Part shown: in pieces, positions 21,222 through 32,205 of the stretch
How positions within the stretch are numbered: position 1 is the first letter of the stretch
How the letters are laid out: the number at the start of each line of letters is the position of its first letter
From: Muscardinus avellanarius
Taxonomy: Eukaryota > Chordata > Mammalia > Rodentia > Gliridae
Direction of reading: 5' to 3'
DNA length: 64,000 nucleotides
Assembly (NCBI GenBank): GCA_963383645.1
Contig: OY726569.1
Span: forward strand, 79,948,211-80,012,210
Program-made: the position numbers and the translations under genes
Notes under the pieces: generated by a model
The model's database searches: none
What the model was told of the DNA's origin: nothing
What the model saw: the letters and a program-made list of their open reading frames with translations, nothing else

Positions 21222-21284
21222 ATGCCTCACAGCTCCGACAGCAGCGACTCCAGCTTCAGCCGCTCTCCCCCTCCTGGCAAGCAG
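21222..21284 (+). CDS. BATF: BATF coding exon 1 (residues 1-21)
   Basis: This exon encodes the Ser-rich N-terminus (MPHSSDSSDSSFSRSPPP...), ending GKQ before a gtaggg donor. The ATG at 21222 has G at -3 and C at +4, a moderately good initiation context. It opens the reading frame that matches the conserved BATF N-terminus. The segment precedes the bZIP domain and is rich in phosphorylatable serines. No alternative upstream in-frame ATG would extend the protein. Confidence 0.97.
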
Positions 21285-22072
21285 GTAGGGTCCCCTTCCC
21301 GCCCCGCTCCCAGGTCTCAGCTAGAGGGGCAGGTTTCTTTGTCCGGCCCCAGAGCACTAGGGAGGCAGGAAGTGGCTTGCAGCATTAGCACTGAGTTAGA
21401 CTGGGGACTTGGCGTTTGCAAGAGCTGCGCCTGGTAGTGGAGACCCTCTTCCGGCCTCTGGCTCTGCCAAAGCCCGCAGTCTCTCCACTCCCTGAGGGTG
21501 CCCACGGCCTCACTGGGTTCCCACCTTGAAGCTTTCTAGAAAGCAAAGGGGGAGATGGAGATCAAAGAACGTGGAGGAAGGGGCCGTCCTTCTGCAAGGC
21601 AGTAGCAAGGGAGCAGAGGGCTTTCAAGTGGGCTGTGGGCAGGCCAGCCCCAGCCCTAGGCCTGCTGTGTCCCATGGGGAGGCAGGAGAGCAGAGAGGAA
21701 GGCGCAGGGGAGGGAGAGCGAGTCAGACGGGAGGAGGACCCGCACAGAAGGACGTCCCTGCTGAGGCACTCCTCTGTGGCCTGTGAGGCCAGCGCGGTGA
21801 GAGGGATGCTGGGCTGCGCCCAGCACCTCTTTGCCAGGTGACTTCTAGACAGGAGGAAGGAAATAAAGGAGGAGGCGGCCCTGGAAGCTTGTTGGAGACA
21901 TTTGCTAGTAGCTCACCTCAGCTCTGGAGAGACTGGGAGATCCAGGAGCCTTAAGAGTTTAGACTGATTTCCAAGTCAAAAGTTTTCAGCTTGGGAGTTG
22001 CCAAAAAGTAGGGGACCCTACCCATCTCACAGTTTCCAGGGCTTTCTCTTTGCCTCCTCCTCTTCTTCCTCC
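21285..22072 (+). other. BATF: BATF intron 1, first part (non-repetitive)
   Basis: Starts at the gtaggg donor. Purine-rich around 21540-21740; no exon or repeat recognised. Confidence 0.5.
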
Positions 22073-22282
22073 TTTTTTTTTTTTTTTTTTAGGTCTGGGG
22101 ATGAAACCCAGGGGCATTCGACCTCTGAGCTACAATCCTTGCCCTAATTTTTATTCTTGATTTTTGCAACAGTGTCTCACTAAGTTGCAGAGGGCCTCAC
22201 TAAGTAGCTGAGGCTGTCTGCAAAACTCAGGTGTCAGCCTCCTGAATGCTGAGATTACAAGTGTGCACCACCACGCCCGGCT
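22073..22282 (-). mobile_element. B1-dID SINE, type 2 (BATF intron 1)
   Basis: Poly-T then AGGTCTGGGGATGAAACCC and a 7SL-like half. Confidence 0.9.
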
Positions 22283-22389
22283 TTACCATCTTCTTGACAT
22301 CCTTTCCCTAGGAAGTCTTCTTCCTTCTCATTCAACATATAGCCATAGATTAAAATCTTCTCTATGCGTGTGGTTTAAAAACTGCATCC

Positions 22390-22567
22390 GTGGCCAGTTG
22401 TGGTGGCATACACCTGTATTCCCAGTACTTGGGAGGCTGAGACAGGAGGATTGCAGACGAGCTTCAGCAATTTAGTAAGACTCTGCTTCAAAATAAAAAA
22501 ACAAAAGAGGGCTGAGGGTATAGCTTGGAGATAGAATGCTCCTGGGTCAAATTCCCAGTACCAAAAG
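22390..22567 (+). mobile_element. B1-dID SINE, type 1 (intron 1)
   Basis: Both halves present, with internal deletions. Confidence 0.86.
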
Positions 22568-22628
22568 CAACCCACAAATAACTATATTCTTTCCTTAGTG
22601 CAGATAAAAAGGCTTTCAAAATGCTGCA

Positions 22629-22816
22629 CGTGTAATCCCAGCATTTGAGAGACTTAGACTGGAGGATCACGGTTTATGGACAGCCTCAACTATTTAGCGA
22701 GGCCCTTCACAACTCAGTAAGACCCTGTTTCAAAAATAAAAAGACTAAAAAAATAGGGCTGTGGGTATAGCTCAGAGGTACAGTGCCCCTGGGTTCCATC
22801 CCCAGTACTGAAAAAA
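22629..22816 (+). mobile_element. 5'-truncated B1-dID SINE with intact TSD (intron 1)
   Basis: Starts inside the 7SL half at GTGTAATCCCAGC. TSD AAAATGCTGCA at 22618-22628 and 22818-22828 shows truncation at integration. Confidence 0.85.
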
Positions 22817-22875
22817 AAAAATGCTGCAGCCAAATTAAAAGTTTATAAACATCTGATAGGGCATCTATCATAAGC

Positions 22876-23075
22876 ACCGGACAAAAGGTGGCACATGCCT
22901 ATAATCCCAGTACTTGGGGGGCAAGAGGGGAGGATCACAGGTTTGCAGGCAGCCTCAACAATTTAGCAAAGCCCTCAGCAACACTTAGATCCTGTTTCAA
23001 AAAAAAAAAAAAATAGAGCTGAGTGTGTAGCTCAAAAGTAGAATACCCTAGGGTTCATCCTGAATAATCACTACT
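22876..23075 (+). mobile_element. B1-dID SINE, type 1 (intron 1)
   Basis: Diverged but complete, with an A15 linker. Confidence 0.85.
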
Positions 23076-23606
23076 CCCCAACCCCCCCCAAAACACACAA
23101 AAGAAAGAAATCAGCAGGGTGCTGGAAAAAGTCCCAGTGAATACCTCTAGAGGACAGACAGTCCAGTCCTCTGTTCAAGATGGTATCAGAGTGGCTGAGA
23201 CTGCCTGGAAGTCGGCTGTTCTCTTCTTAGGAAGGGGATTACTCATGATCTCCATGGTAACCTGGTCCCCGGTTCTCTTAGAGGAAGAGCACTTCCTTCC
23301 TATCTAACCCAATGCCTTCCTACTGCAATGACCGGGAAGTATTGGATCTGTGGGATCTGTGCCCCTCTGTCCTGCAGGGATGTTCCAGGGAGCCGGGCCG
23401 GAGCTGCAGACAAGCTTCTCTCCAATACCCATGCTAACTGCAGCATCTGAGCAGCTTCAGCAAGCCTTTGTGGCCCAGGGAGGACATGCCAATCTATCAA
23501 GTGTCATCAGTGAATACCCAAAGGTCTCCTTATCCTCCCAGGCCCACCACAGCAGCTAACCTCCAACTCACCTAATGTAGTAATTGGCATTCTATTTGTT
23601 TTTCCT
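23076..23606 (+). other. BATF: BATF intron 1, middle part (non-repetitive)
   Basis: No repeat or exon recognised. Confidence 0.4.
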
Positions 23607-23811
23607 TTTTTTTTTTGTTTGTCATTTTTTTGGTTTTTGGTTTTTTGGTGGCACTAAGGATTGAAGCCAAGGGAAGCTACACCCCTAGCCCTTTTACTCT
23701 TTATTTTGAAATAGGGTCTACCTACGTTGTTGAGGGTGGCCTGGAACCTGCGACCCTCCTTTCTCAGCCTCCAAGTGTTGGGATGACAGGCATGAGCCAT
23801 GGCATCTGGCT
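23607..23811 (-). mobile_element. B1-dID SINE, old (intron 1)
   Basis: T- and GTTT-rich tail, degenerate dID, then a 7SL-like half. Confidence 0.83.
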
Positions 23812-24459
23812 TGGCTGTCCATTAGTACTAAACATTGTGCTCAGGCCGTGGGGGAGGACAAGCTGGCTGAGCACCACGGAGAGAATAAAGGCAAAGAAAA
23901 AGCAGCTCTGGGTGGGGCCTCCGCCCATGGATGGGGCAGAAGCCCTCATGAGATACAAAGCAGGGACGTCACTGGTGGCGAGGGGGTCTTGGGAAGGCTT
24001 CAGGCTCTGCACCAGAAGGCACGGTGCTCCTGATTGTGTGAGCTCTCGGGCCAGCTCTTACAGCCTCGGTGTAAATGAATGATGCCCACCAAACCAAACC
24101 GAGGCCTTAAACAGGAGCACCCCTGAAAGCACTTGAGCAGCAGCTGACACATAGTGGGTGCTTAACAAAGCTTTGGAAAGAAAAAAGATCAGCAAGAAGA
24201 TTCTAGGTCAAAAAATGAGAGACGGGGGGGAGCCACCCTGCCCAGGAGGGGAGGTGATGAAGCACACTTCATTGCCTTAACCATGGTCACCAAAAATAAC
24301 CCTGTTGAGGCCTTGAGGTCGCGTGCCTCCTTCCTGTGGCTTGTGGCCAAAAAAGGAATAGAGAGACCCAAGGATGTATAATGGGGCATGGGAAAGTGTG
24401 CCCCTCTGCATGCCGGCTTTTGGTAAACAGGGAGATGAAGACATGGAAGGATGGGTGAA
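23812..24459 (+). other. BATF: BATF intron 1, last part
   Basis: Mostly non-repetitive. A short L2/MIR-like tail lies at 24140-24175 (ACACATAGTGGGTGCTTAAC). Confidence 0.4.
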
Positions 24460-24505
24460 TGGATGGATGGATGGATGGATGGATGGATGGATGGATGGAT
24501 GGATG
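24460..24505 (+). repeat. (GGAT)n microsatellite
   Basis: About 11 units, 65 bp upstream of BATF exon 2. Confidence 0.95.
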
Positions 24506-24570
24506 TATGTCTGCTTTAACTCAGGAGAGAAGAGCAGACTCACCTAATCCCCACCACCTCTGCTTCCCAG

Positions 24571-24675
24571 GACTCATCCGACGATGTGAGAAAAGTTCAG
24601 AGGAGGGAGAAAAATCGCATCGCTGCTCAGAAAAGCCGACAGAGGCAGACACAGAAAGCTGACACCCTGCACTTG
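24571..24675 (+). CDS. BATF: BATF coding exon 2 (residues 22-56, DNA-binding basic region)
   Basis: This exon encodes the acidic linker DSSDD followed by the bZIP basic region at about residues 28-50. It includes the bZIP signature N-R-I-A-A-Q-K-S-R (residues 36-44), whose Asn and Arg contact the AP-1 half-site. Ser43, a reported phospho-site that blocks DNA binding, is present. The exon ends at the zipper start with His55 and Leu56. The acceptor is a pyrimidine-rich tract ending cccag and the donor is gtgagt. A (GGAT)n array ends 65 bp upstream. Residue 29 is Lys, as in mouse; human has Arg (recalled). Confidence 0.97.
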
Positions 24676-25028
24676 GTGAGTGTCCAGACCTCTCTTCATC
24701 CTCTCGGGCTGTTGCTTTGCTCCCCACACCAAGGGCCCTTGGACCACAGCTTTGATTCTGCCTGTGGGGCTGCGAAAATGGAGAAAACAGAGGGCGAAGG
24801 CTGTAGGAAGGTGGAGAGGGAGGGGTCTTCTGAGCCAGGAGGCTGGAAAAAGAAATGAGTCTTTCTACCCCAAAGGACTGGACAGGTAGACGAGTTGGGC
24901 GTTGGCTGGGTGGAAGGCAGGACTACCTGCTCGTGGGGGTGGGGGGTCAGCCAGAGAGAGCTACATCTGTCCTGAGCCATTGTGAGCCAAAAGCAAGGCT
25001 GACTTGGGGAGGGATTTAGAAGATAAAC
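24676..25028 (+). other. BATF: BATF intron 2, start (non-repetitive)
   Basis: Begins at the gtgagt donor; no exon or repeat seen. Confidence 0.45.
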
Positions 25029-25436
25029 AGCCAGTTGTGGTGGCACACACCTGTAATCCTAGAGCTTGGGAGGCTGAGACAGGAGGATTGCAGGCTCCAG
25101 GCCAGGATGTGGTAACTTAGAGAGAGACCCTATTCCAAAATAAGCAATAAGCCAGGCGTGGAGGCGCATGTTTGTAATCTCTGCTCTTGGGAGGCTGAGA
25201 CAAAAGGATTGCACAGGTTCGAAGCCAGCCTCAGCTACCTAGTGAGGCTCTCAGCAACTTAGTGAGACCCTGTTTCCAAATAAAATATAAAAATAGGTAT
25301 GGGAGTATAGCCCGGTGGTAGAAAGCATCTGGGTTCCACCCCCTGTACCACCAATAAAATAAAATAAAATAAACAATAAAAGGGCTGCAGTATAGTTTGG
25401 AGGTAGAGTGCCTCTGGGTTTAATCCCCAGGATAAA
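25029..25436 (+). mobile_element. B1-dID SINE with a type 3 SINE inserted in its linker (intron 2)
   Basis: Outer 7SL half at 25029-25150, inner complete type 3 SINE at 25151-25379, outer dID half at 25380-25436. The junctions share AA(g/a)CAATAA. Confidence 0.87.
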
Positions 25437-26619
25437 AAAATGAAATAACATGAAAAGAAGAAGATAGTGCGTGCTTTGGGGAGCCTGTTATCCTGAAGCA
25501 CTAACACCACACATAATCTCATCATTCACATAATCTAGGGGGTTAGCTGGGTAACCTCCCCAAGGTCCCTGCATTTGAGACCAGGAAGACTATGGGATGC
25601 TGTACCTTACTTCTAAGCATCACCAAAGATGCAGTTGCTATCATTAATGGTACCCTGAGGGGTCTGTGAAAGGTGTAATTCCAAGAGCACTTATGTGGGA
25701 TGGTCACCAAGCTGGTTGAGCTACCACTAGCTTCTTGACTTGGGCAGGCCAGGAGCCCTGGGGGCGGCTGATCGCAGTCCACTGGGGCCCAAGGCCCTAG
25801 ACAGCGCCCCCAAGTCCTGACCGCAGCAGTGCCTCCCCCTCCTCTCCCACACCTTCCCCCTTCCCTCTCTTCCCTCTGCTCTCACTGGGCTCTTGTTCAG
25901 TCAGCTCCTACTTCCCTGCTCCCTTCCTCTCCCATTCCTCGTCCATTCCTCTAGCAGCTCATCTTCCTGTCCTTCTTTCTGAAATGTTTCTATGCCCCCG
26001 GTGGTCTAGTAACTTCAGGTGCTGTGTGCCTGTTACTGTCACCCTGCACTCCATTACGAGGTGGGATTACAATGCACCAATCAGAGTGTATTTAAAAAAT
26101 GCAACTGGCACCAAAAGAGAATGAGCTTTTGTATTTATTTGGATGGTGAGCATGGCAGCCGGCCAGTTAGCATAGCTGTTTTCACCTTACTAAGAGTAAG
26201 TAAGATGTAGTTGTGTTTTTTTTTAGGGGAATACTTTTTTTTCCCCTTTTTTTTTAGCTTTATGAGAAAACCAAAACCAGGCTGCACCTGCCTCTCTGAT
26301 GGATGCTTGTGTTGTGTTTGGAGTGCACTAGGCATAGCTCCATTGCAAGCTAATAGTGTTTGAAGTTCACAAAAATGTGTCACACTAGTAAAATAATGAA
26401 CGGACAGCGAGTCCGTACCAACTGTGATGAGCACTTCAATGTTAAGTACCTGGTACCCCTGCTATGGACACCTTCCCCGGGATTTCCTGTGGCCTAGAGT
26501 CTCACGGCACTCCCGTGTACTGACATAAACTTGAGCACCTATGAGCTAACGCTTTCTCCATCTGAGTCGGCTTTACATTTAATATTCTAATATTCACCAA
26601 CTTAAAAGGATAAAGTCTT
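25437..26619 (+). other. BATF: BATF intron 2 segment (non-repetitive)
   Basis: CT-rich at 25830-25990. A motif like the L1 3' end (GATTACAATGCACCAAT) appears near 26065 without further support. No exon recognised. Confidence 0.4.
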
Positions 26620-26693
26620 CCTTTATTTTTTGTGGTTCTAGGGATTGAACCCAGGACCCAGGGCATTCTACCTCCAAGCTACACCTTGAGCCT

Positions 26694-26747
<54 letters not shown>

Positions 26748-27081
26748 TACTGGGGATGGAACCCAGGGGCATTCTACCTCTAAGCTATACCCCCAACCCT
26801 ATATTTTTATTCTTTGTTTTGAAACAGAATTTTACTGAGTTGCAAAAGGCTTCACTAAGTAGCTGAAGCTGTCCACGAACCATGATCCACCTGTCTCAAC
26901 CTCCCAAATGCTGGGATTACAAATATGTACCACCATGTCTAACCTGAGCCTGATTTTTATTCTTTATTTTGAAACAGGGTCTCACTAAGTTGTGGAGGCC
27001 TCACTCAATAGCTGAGGCTGGCCGTGAACCCAGATTCTCCTTCCAAGTACTGGGATTACAAGTGTGCGTCACCACGCCAGG
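26620..27081 (-). mobile_element. B1-dID SINE split by another SINE with (TG)25 tail (intron 2)
   Basis: Outer dID at 26620-26697, inner SINE with (TG)n 26697-26746 through 26944, outer 7SL half at 26945-27081. Perfect TSD TGAGCCTGATT at 26687-26697 and 26945-26955 encloses inner SINE plus microsatellite. Confidence 0.9.
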
Positions 27082-27213
27082 CAAAAATCTTCCCTTTTTT
27101 TTTTTTTGTGTGTGTGTGTGTGCAAGCTCCCAATGTCCTGAAGCTAGCAAACTGCAATGAACTTATACATTTTTAATATTTAAAAAAGAACCAATAAAAA
27201 AAATGAAAAAAAA

Positions 27214-27440
27214 GTAGTTGGATGTGGTGGCACACACTTATAATCTAAGTATTTGGGAGGCTGTGATAGGAGGATGATAAATTCAAGGCCAGCCTCAGTC
27301 ATTTAGCAAGACCTTCAGCAACTTAGCAAGAGTCTGTTTTAAAAATAAAAATAAAAAAAACCAGGTTGGGGGTGGTGTAGCTCAAAGGTAGAATGCCCCA
27401 GATTCAATCCCCAGGAGGAGGAAGAAAAAGAAGAAAGAAA
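27214..27440 (+). mobile_element. B1-dID SINE, type 1 (intron 2)
   Basis: Both halves, diverged; purine-rich (GAA)n-like tail. Confidence 0.85.
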
Positions 27441-27449
27441 GTAGAGCTC

Positions 27450-27860
27450 AGGAGCTTGGTGGTGAGGAGGGCAGGGTTTGAATCCCAGCTCTGCCACTGG
27501 CCCTCCAAGTGACAGAGGGAGACAGCTATGATGTCCCTGAGGCTCTGTTTTGTTTGTTTGTTTTGGTGGTACTGGGGGTGGAACCCAGAGGCTTTCTGCC
27601 TCTGGGCTATACTCCCAGACCTATTTTATATTTTATTTGGAAACAGGGTCTCACTAAGTTGCTGAGAGCCTCACTCAGTAGCTGAGGCTGGCTTCGAACC
27701 TGTGTGATCCTCCTGTTTCAGCCTCCCAAGCGCGGGGATTACAAGCGTGCGCCACCACGCCCGGTGAGGCTCTGGTTTGTTATCTATAGAATGGAAAATG
27801 ACAAGAACTATTTTGTAGAAATAGTGCAACACTGGGCCTGGCATACAATAAATACTAAAA
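27450..27860 (+). mobile_element. MIR SINE interrupted by a type 3 B1-dID (intron 2)
   Basis: MIR words GGGTTTGAATCCCAGCTCTG before and TATCTATAGAATGGAAAATG after the insertion; ends GGCCTGGCATACAATAAAT. Confidence 0.78.
27551..27764 (-). mobile_element. B1-dID SINE, type 3, inside MIR (intron 2)
   Basis: TSD TGAGGCTCTG(t/g)TTT at 27538-27550 and 27765-27777. Confidence 0.92.
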
Positions 27861-28227
27861 AATTTAAGTACAATAAGAACAGTAGTACAAGAAGCAAGAA
27901 AAAGATAAGTCACAACTAAGATTGTATACACACATGTTTTCATAGAGCCTCAGGGCTGAGATATTTCTTAAAGCCTAGAAAACTCACTTTTGGATGCCTG
28001 AGAACCCACTACAGCCAAAAGGATCAGGTCACTTTTAGTGATGGATAATTTGCTTCCTCCTAATACATATGCAGAGGAGACTTCCCTGTTAGCGGTACCC
28101 GGTCTCCCTGGAAATTGCACTGGTCTTGTCCACCCCCTCAGGGGCATATCAAGGAGCTAACATATATGTCTCTTTGATACAGAAAGGTTTTTGTCTCTGA
28201 CTCAGCTATTTCTTTCTGTAAGAGTTA
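27861..28227 (+). other. BATF: BATF intron 2 segment, nothing recognised
   Basis: Non-repetitive; no exon. Confidence 0.35.
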
Positions 28228-28404
28228 GAACCAGCTGATGTGGTGGCATAAACCTGTAATCACAGTGCTTAAGAGGCTGAGACAGGAGAATCGCAGGTTC
28301 AAGACCAGCCTCGGCAATTTGGTGAGACCTTGTTTCAAATTAAGACATAAAATAGGGCTAAGGGTATATCTCAGAGGTAGAATTTTCAGTCCTCCCCCAA
28401 AAAG
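28228..28404 (+). mobile_element. B1-dID SINE, type 1 (intron 2)
   Basis: 7SL-like half and truncated dID; tail leads into a purine tract. Confidence 0.85.
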
Positions 28405-28493
28405 AGAAAGGAAAGAAGGAAGGAAGGAAAAGGAAGGAAGGAAGGGAGAGAGACAGAAAAAGAAATGAAGGAAGGAAGGAAGGAAGGAAGGAA

Positions 28494-28547
<54 letters not shown>

Positions 28548-28550
28548 AAA
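28405..28550 (+). repeat. (GGAA)n/(GAAA)n polypurine tract
   Basis: About 145 bp of uninterrupted purines apart from a few bases; grown from a SINE tail. Confidence 0.95.
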
Positions 28551-29229
28551 GGGGAGACCCAAAAGATTTGCAGAATTATGCTGCTGGCTGTAACTACATT
28601 GCAGTAATATCTGTAATCTCTGGAGCTTGGGGCCCCTGTTCCCCGAGTCATGGAGTCAACATGTCCGCACTCACACCCCAGCCTCCATCTCTAGAATGTT
28701 CCATTTCTCCTGCATCTGAATACAAACTTCTTCCCCACTCCTTTCTTTTGAGCACTGCAGTGCTCACTCTTTGCCCAATGAGCAGGTCACATCAGCGTCT
28801 ACACGGCAGGCCCAGGGACTGCCGTCAATACAGCTTGTGTTTCTTAGCTTCAGGTAGAAGCGACGTGTAAATCGCTACCATCAAACACGGGCCGGCTGTG
28901 GTTTGAACTTTTGGTTTCCTCTTAGTTGGCAATCACCCTTCTTCTCCATCCTTTACCCTCTTAATTATTTCAGGTAGAAAAGCTTCTGGTTTACCATCGG
29001 TGTCTTAGGTTTCAAGGCTGGGTTTGCCCTTGACTCCCTTACATGCAGAGGTTCTGGAACTTTCTCTGGTCCTCAGTCACGACCACTATACTCACCCGCC
29101 TGGAATGTACAGACCAGGGTTCAGAAGCTGCTGAGAGCACAGTGCCAAGTAAGGACCACGCTTATCTTCGGTTCTAGCCTCAGATAGGCTGGGGTGATGT
29201 TGTTTTCTTGGTATCAATTGCTACTATTA

Positions 29230-29231
<2 letters not shown>
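28551..29231 (+). other. BATF: BATF intron 2 segment, nothing recognised
   Basis: Non-repetitive; no exon or repeat identified. Confidence 0.35.

Positions 29232-29274
<43 letters not shown>
29232..29274 (+). repeat. (GT)n microsatellite
   Basis: About 21 units at the tail of a minus-strand SINE. Confidence 0.95.
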
Positions 29275-29275
<1 letters not shown>

Positions 29276-29276
<1 letters not shown>

Positions 29277-29480
29277 CGCACATGCACTACTGGGGATTGA
29301 CCCCAGGGGCTCTCTACCTCTGAGCTTCACCGCTAGACCACATATATGTGGTCTTTATTATTATTATTATTATTTGGAAGGAGTCTTGCCAAGTTTTTGA
29401 GGCTGTTCTTGATCCTGCAATCCTCTTGTCTCAGCCTCCCATGTACTAGGAGTATAGGCATGCGCCACCACACCTGTCTA
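29276..29480 (-). mobile_element. B1-dID SINE, type 1 (intron 2)
   Basis: dID half, (ATT)n linker and 7SL-like half. Confidence 0.85.
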
Positions 29481-29989
29481 CTGCTATCTATCTTAAACTT
29501 TCCAGACAATTACCTAGTCTTTCCATGAGAGTATGGGATGCTTGCTATTAAACAGTTTGGGTGTCTGTCCTATAAATGGCCTATACCAAGATGCTGTGCA
29601 ATGATTATTTTTAAAATGACGCTGAGGGAAGGAGTCTCTCGTGATGACTGTTATAAAATGGGCTAATCCAACATAAACTAGGTCAGGAGGTTGTTTTTGC
29701 AATTGGGACCAAAACAGAGCCCACATGCTGTTCAATTAATTCTCTTTCTGTTTACTGTCTCATGCGGGCACCCTTAATACTTGGCCTCTTTCTCCATCAG
29801 GCAACTGTAGGCTCCACCAGGTGGAGTGCAGGCATTGACTAGAAATGGGAAAGGCACAACTTGACCCGTTAGTTCTTGAAAATCTCACTAGCTAATAAGT
29901 GGATCCAAGATAATCAGCTGAAAAACTTTTAGAAATAACTCGGGAATGCAGGCAGTTTCCAAAATTAATACAAAAAGCAATGATTAATT
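29481..29989 (+). other. BATF: BATF intron 2 segment, nothing recognised
   Basis: Non-repetitive by eye. Confidence 0.35.
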
Positions 29990-30434
29990 TTTCTGAACTG
30001 TAGATGGAACCCAGGGGCATTCTACCTCTGAGCTACACCCCCAGCCCTATTTTTTTTATTTTTTATTTTTTATTTTTTGCGGGTCTGGGGACGGAACCCA
30101 GGGGCATTTGACCTCCAAGATACACCCCCTGCCCTATTTTTTATTCTTTATTTTGAAACAGGGTCTCACTAAGTTGCGGGCGGCCTCTCACTAAGTAGCC
30201 GAGGCTGTCCGCGAACCACGATCTTCCGGTCTCAGCCTCCCGAATTCTGGGATTACAAGTGTGCGCCACCACGCTCTGGCTCCCCAGCACTATTTTTTAT
30301 TCTTTACTTTGAAACAGGGTCTCACTAAGTTGCAGAAGGCCTCACTAAGTAGCTGAGGCTGGCCGTGAAACAGTAATCCTCCTGTTTTAGCCTCCCAAGT
30401 GCTGGGATTATAAGGGTGCACTACTATGCCCAGC
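29990..30434 (-). mobile_element. Type 1 SINE carrying an inserted type 2 SINE (intron 2)
   Basis: Outer dID at 29990-30064, inner type 2 SINE at 30065-30282, outer 7SL half at 30283-30434. CAGC(c/a)CTATTTTTT repeats at the junctions. Confidence 0.88.
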
Positions 30435-30449
30435 AAGTAATGACTTTTT

Positions 30450-30647
30450 TTTTTTTTTGGTAGTACTGGGGTTCCTGGAAACCCTTCTACCTCCTGGCTA
30501 CACTCCCAGACCTATATATATATATATATATATTTATTTGGAAACAGGGTCTCTTAAGCCAGCGAGGCTGGCTTCGAACCTGTGCGATCCTCCTGTCTCC
30601 TCCTTCCAAGTGCTGGGATTACAAGTGTGCGCCACCATGCCCGACCT
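30450..30647 (-). mobile_element. B1-dID SINE, type 4 (intron 2)
   Basis: Perfect 15-bp TSD AAGTAATGACTTTTT at 30435-30449 and 30648-30662; internal (TA)n. Confidence 0.93.
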
Positions 30648-30761
30648 AAGTAATGACTTTTTATAAGCAAATTATAACCAATTAGTAAACACAATGGGAA
30701 AAATTTCAGTTATAATACCACCACCAACAACAAATGCAAGAAAGGCATATATTATTAATTA

Positions 30762-30960
30762 ACTAATTAATTTGTACTGGAGATCGAACCCAGAAATATT
30801 CTACCTTTGAACTATACTCAGCCCTATTTTATTTTGAAACAGAATCTCAGTAAGTTGCAAAGAGACTCACTAAATTTCTGAGGCTGACCTCGAACCTGCA
30901 ATCCTGCTGTCTCAGTTCCCCAAGTACTGGGATTACAAGCGTGTACCACCAAACCTGACT
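30762..30960 (-). mobile_element. B1-dID SINE, type 1 (intron 2)
   Basis: Complete, diverged, with a TTAA-rich tail. Confidence 0.86.
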
Positions 30961-31211
30961 CACAGGAGTTAATTAAATAAAAATCTTTAAAGTTATCCTA
31001 GATGAGTTTGAAATATTAAAATATTAAATGGAAATATATACTTTATATAAAGATAATAATCTTCATTAAATTAATCTATGAACTTAATGTGACCTAAATA
31101 AATGCCCCATAAGGTTTTCTGGAAGTTGGAGAACTAGATAAAGTATTCTAAGTTCTCAGTGAAAAAGAACTAAGTGAAAATTGCCTTAAAAAATCCTAAA
31201 GAAGGACAATT

Positions 31212-31412
31212 AACCATATGTGGTAGCACAGGCTTATAATTCCACTACTTGGGAGGCTGAAGCAGGAGGATTGCGGGTTCAAGGCCAGCCTAGACAATTT
31301 AGTAGAACCATCAGCAACTCATTAAGACCCTGTTTCAAAATAAAAACATTAAAAGTGCTGAAGGTGTAGCTCAGAGGTGTAACACTCTGGGGTCCCATCC
31401 CCAGTTCCATGG
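31212..31412 (+). mobile_element. B1-dID SINE, type 1 (intron 2)
   Basis: Both halves; inserted in the L1 relic. Confidence 0.86.
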
Positions 31413-31718
31413 TGGGGAGGTGGGGGGCGCAGGAAGGAGGTAACGAGAGATTAGCCGACTAAGTTAAAACAATGTAGAGAAGACAGGCAGGGTAGATTAC
31501 AGAAACAAACCCCAAACAAATTCCAGTCTTAAGACCCAAGTGTACATTACAATTCCTAAGTCATTAGTATAAATCGAAGCAACCAGGATGGCTTTTCAAA
31601 CCAGTGAGAGAAAGCTGAATTATTCAATGAACAGAGTTAGGACAATGGCTAGTCACTTGGGGGAAGAAGAAAGAGTTGGATCCTTCATTCCTTATGTAAT
31701 GTACACAGATTACATTTA

Positions 31719-32205
31719 TTTATTTATTCAGGTCTGGGGATGGAACCCAGGGGCATTTGACCTCCGAGCTACATCCCCTGCCCTATTTTTTGTTCTTTCT
31801 CCTCCTCCTCCTCCTCCTTCTCCTCCTCCTCCTCCTCCTCCTCCTCCTTATTCTTCTTCTTATTATTATTATTATTTTATTTTTTTTGGTGGTACTGGGG
31901 TTCCTGTAAGCCCTTCTACCTCCGGGCTACAGTTCCAGACCTATTTTTTATATTTTTGAAACAGGGTCTCTTACACCAGCGCGGCTGGCTTCGAACCTGC
32001 TCGATCCTCCTGTCTCCGCCTCCAAAGCGCGGGGATTACAAGCGTGCGCCACCACGCCCGGCTTTATTCTTTATTTTGAAACAGGGTCTCACTGAGTTGC
32101 AGAGGGCCTCACTAAGTAGCTGAGGCTGAGGCTGTCTGTGAACCACGATCCTCCAGTCTCAGCCTCCCAAAAGCTGGGATTACAAGCGTGTACCACCACG
32201 CCCGG
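31719..32205 (-). mobile_element. Type 2 SINE carrying an inserted type 4 SINE (intron 2)
   Basis: Outer TSD CAGATTA(c/a)ATTTA at 31706-31718 and 32206-32218. Inner type 4 SINE at 31881-32061, with a (CTC)n/(TTA)n tract at 31799-31880 as its expanded tail. This gives the order type 2 before type 4. Confidence 0.92.
31799..31880 (+). repeat. (CTC)n-(CTT)n-(ATT)n polypyrimidine tract
   Basis: Trinucleotide tract between inner and outer SINE sequence. Confidence 0.93.

Noticed and set aside
26040..26075. L1 3' end from a GATTACAATGCACCAAT match
   Set aside because: Only about 17 bp match, no A tail and no upstream L1 similarity; left as a remark.
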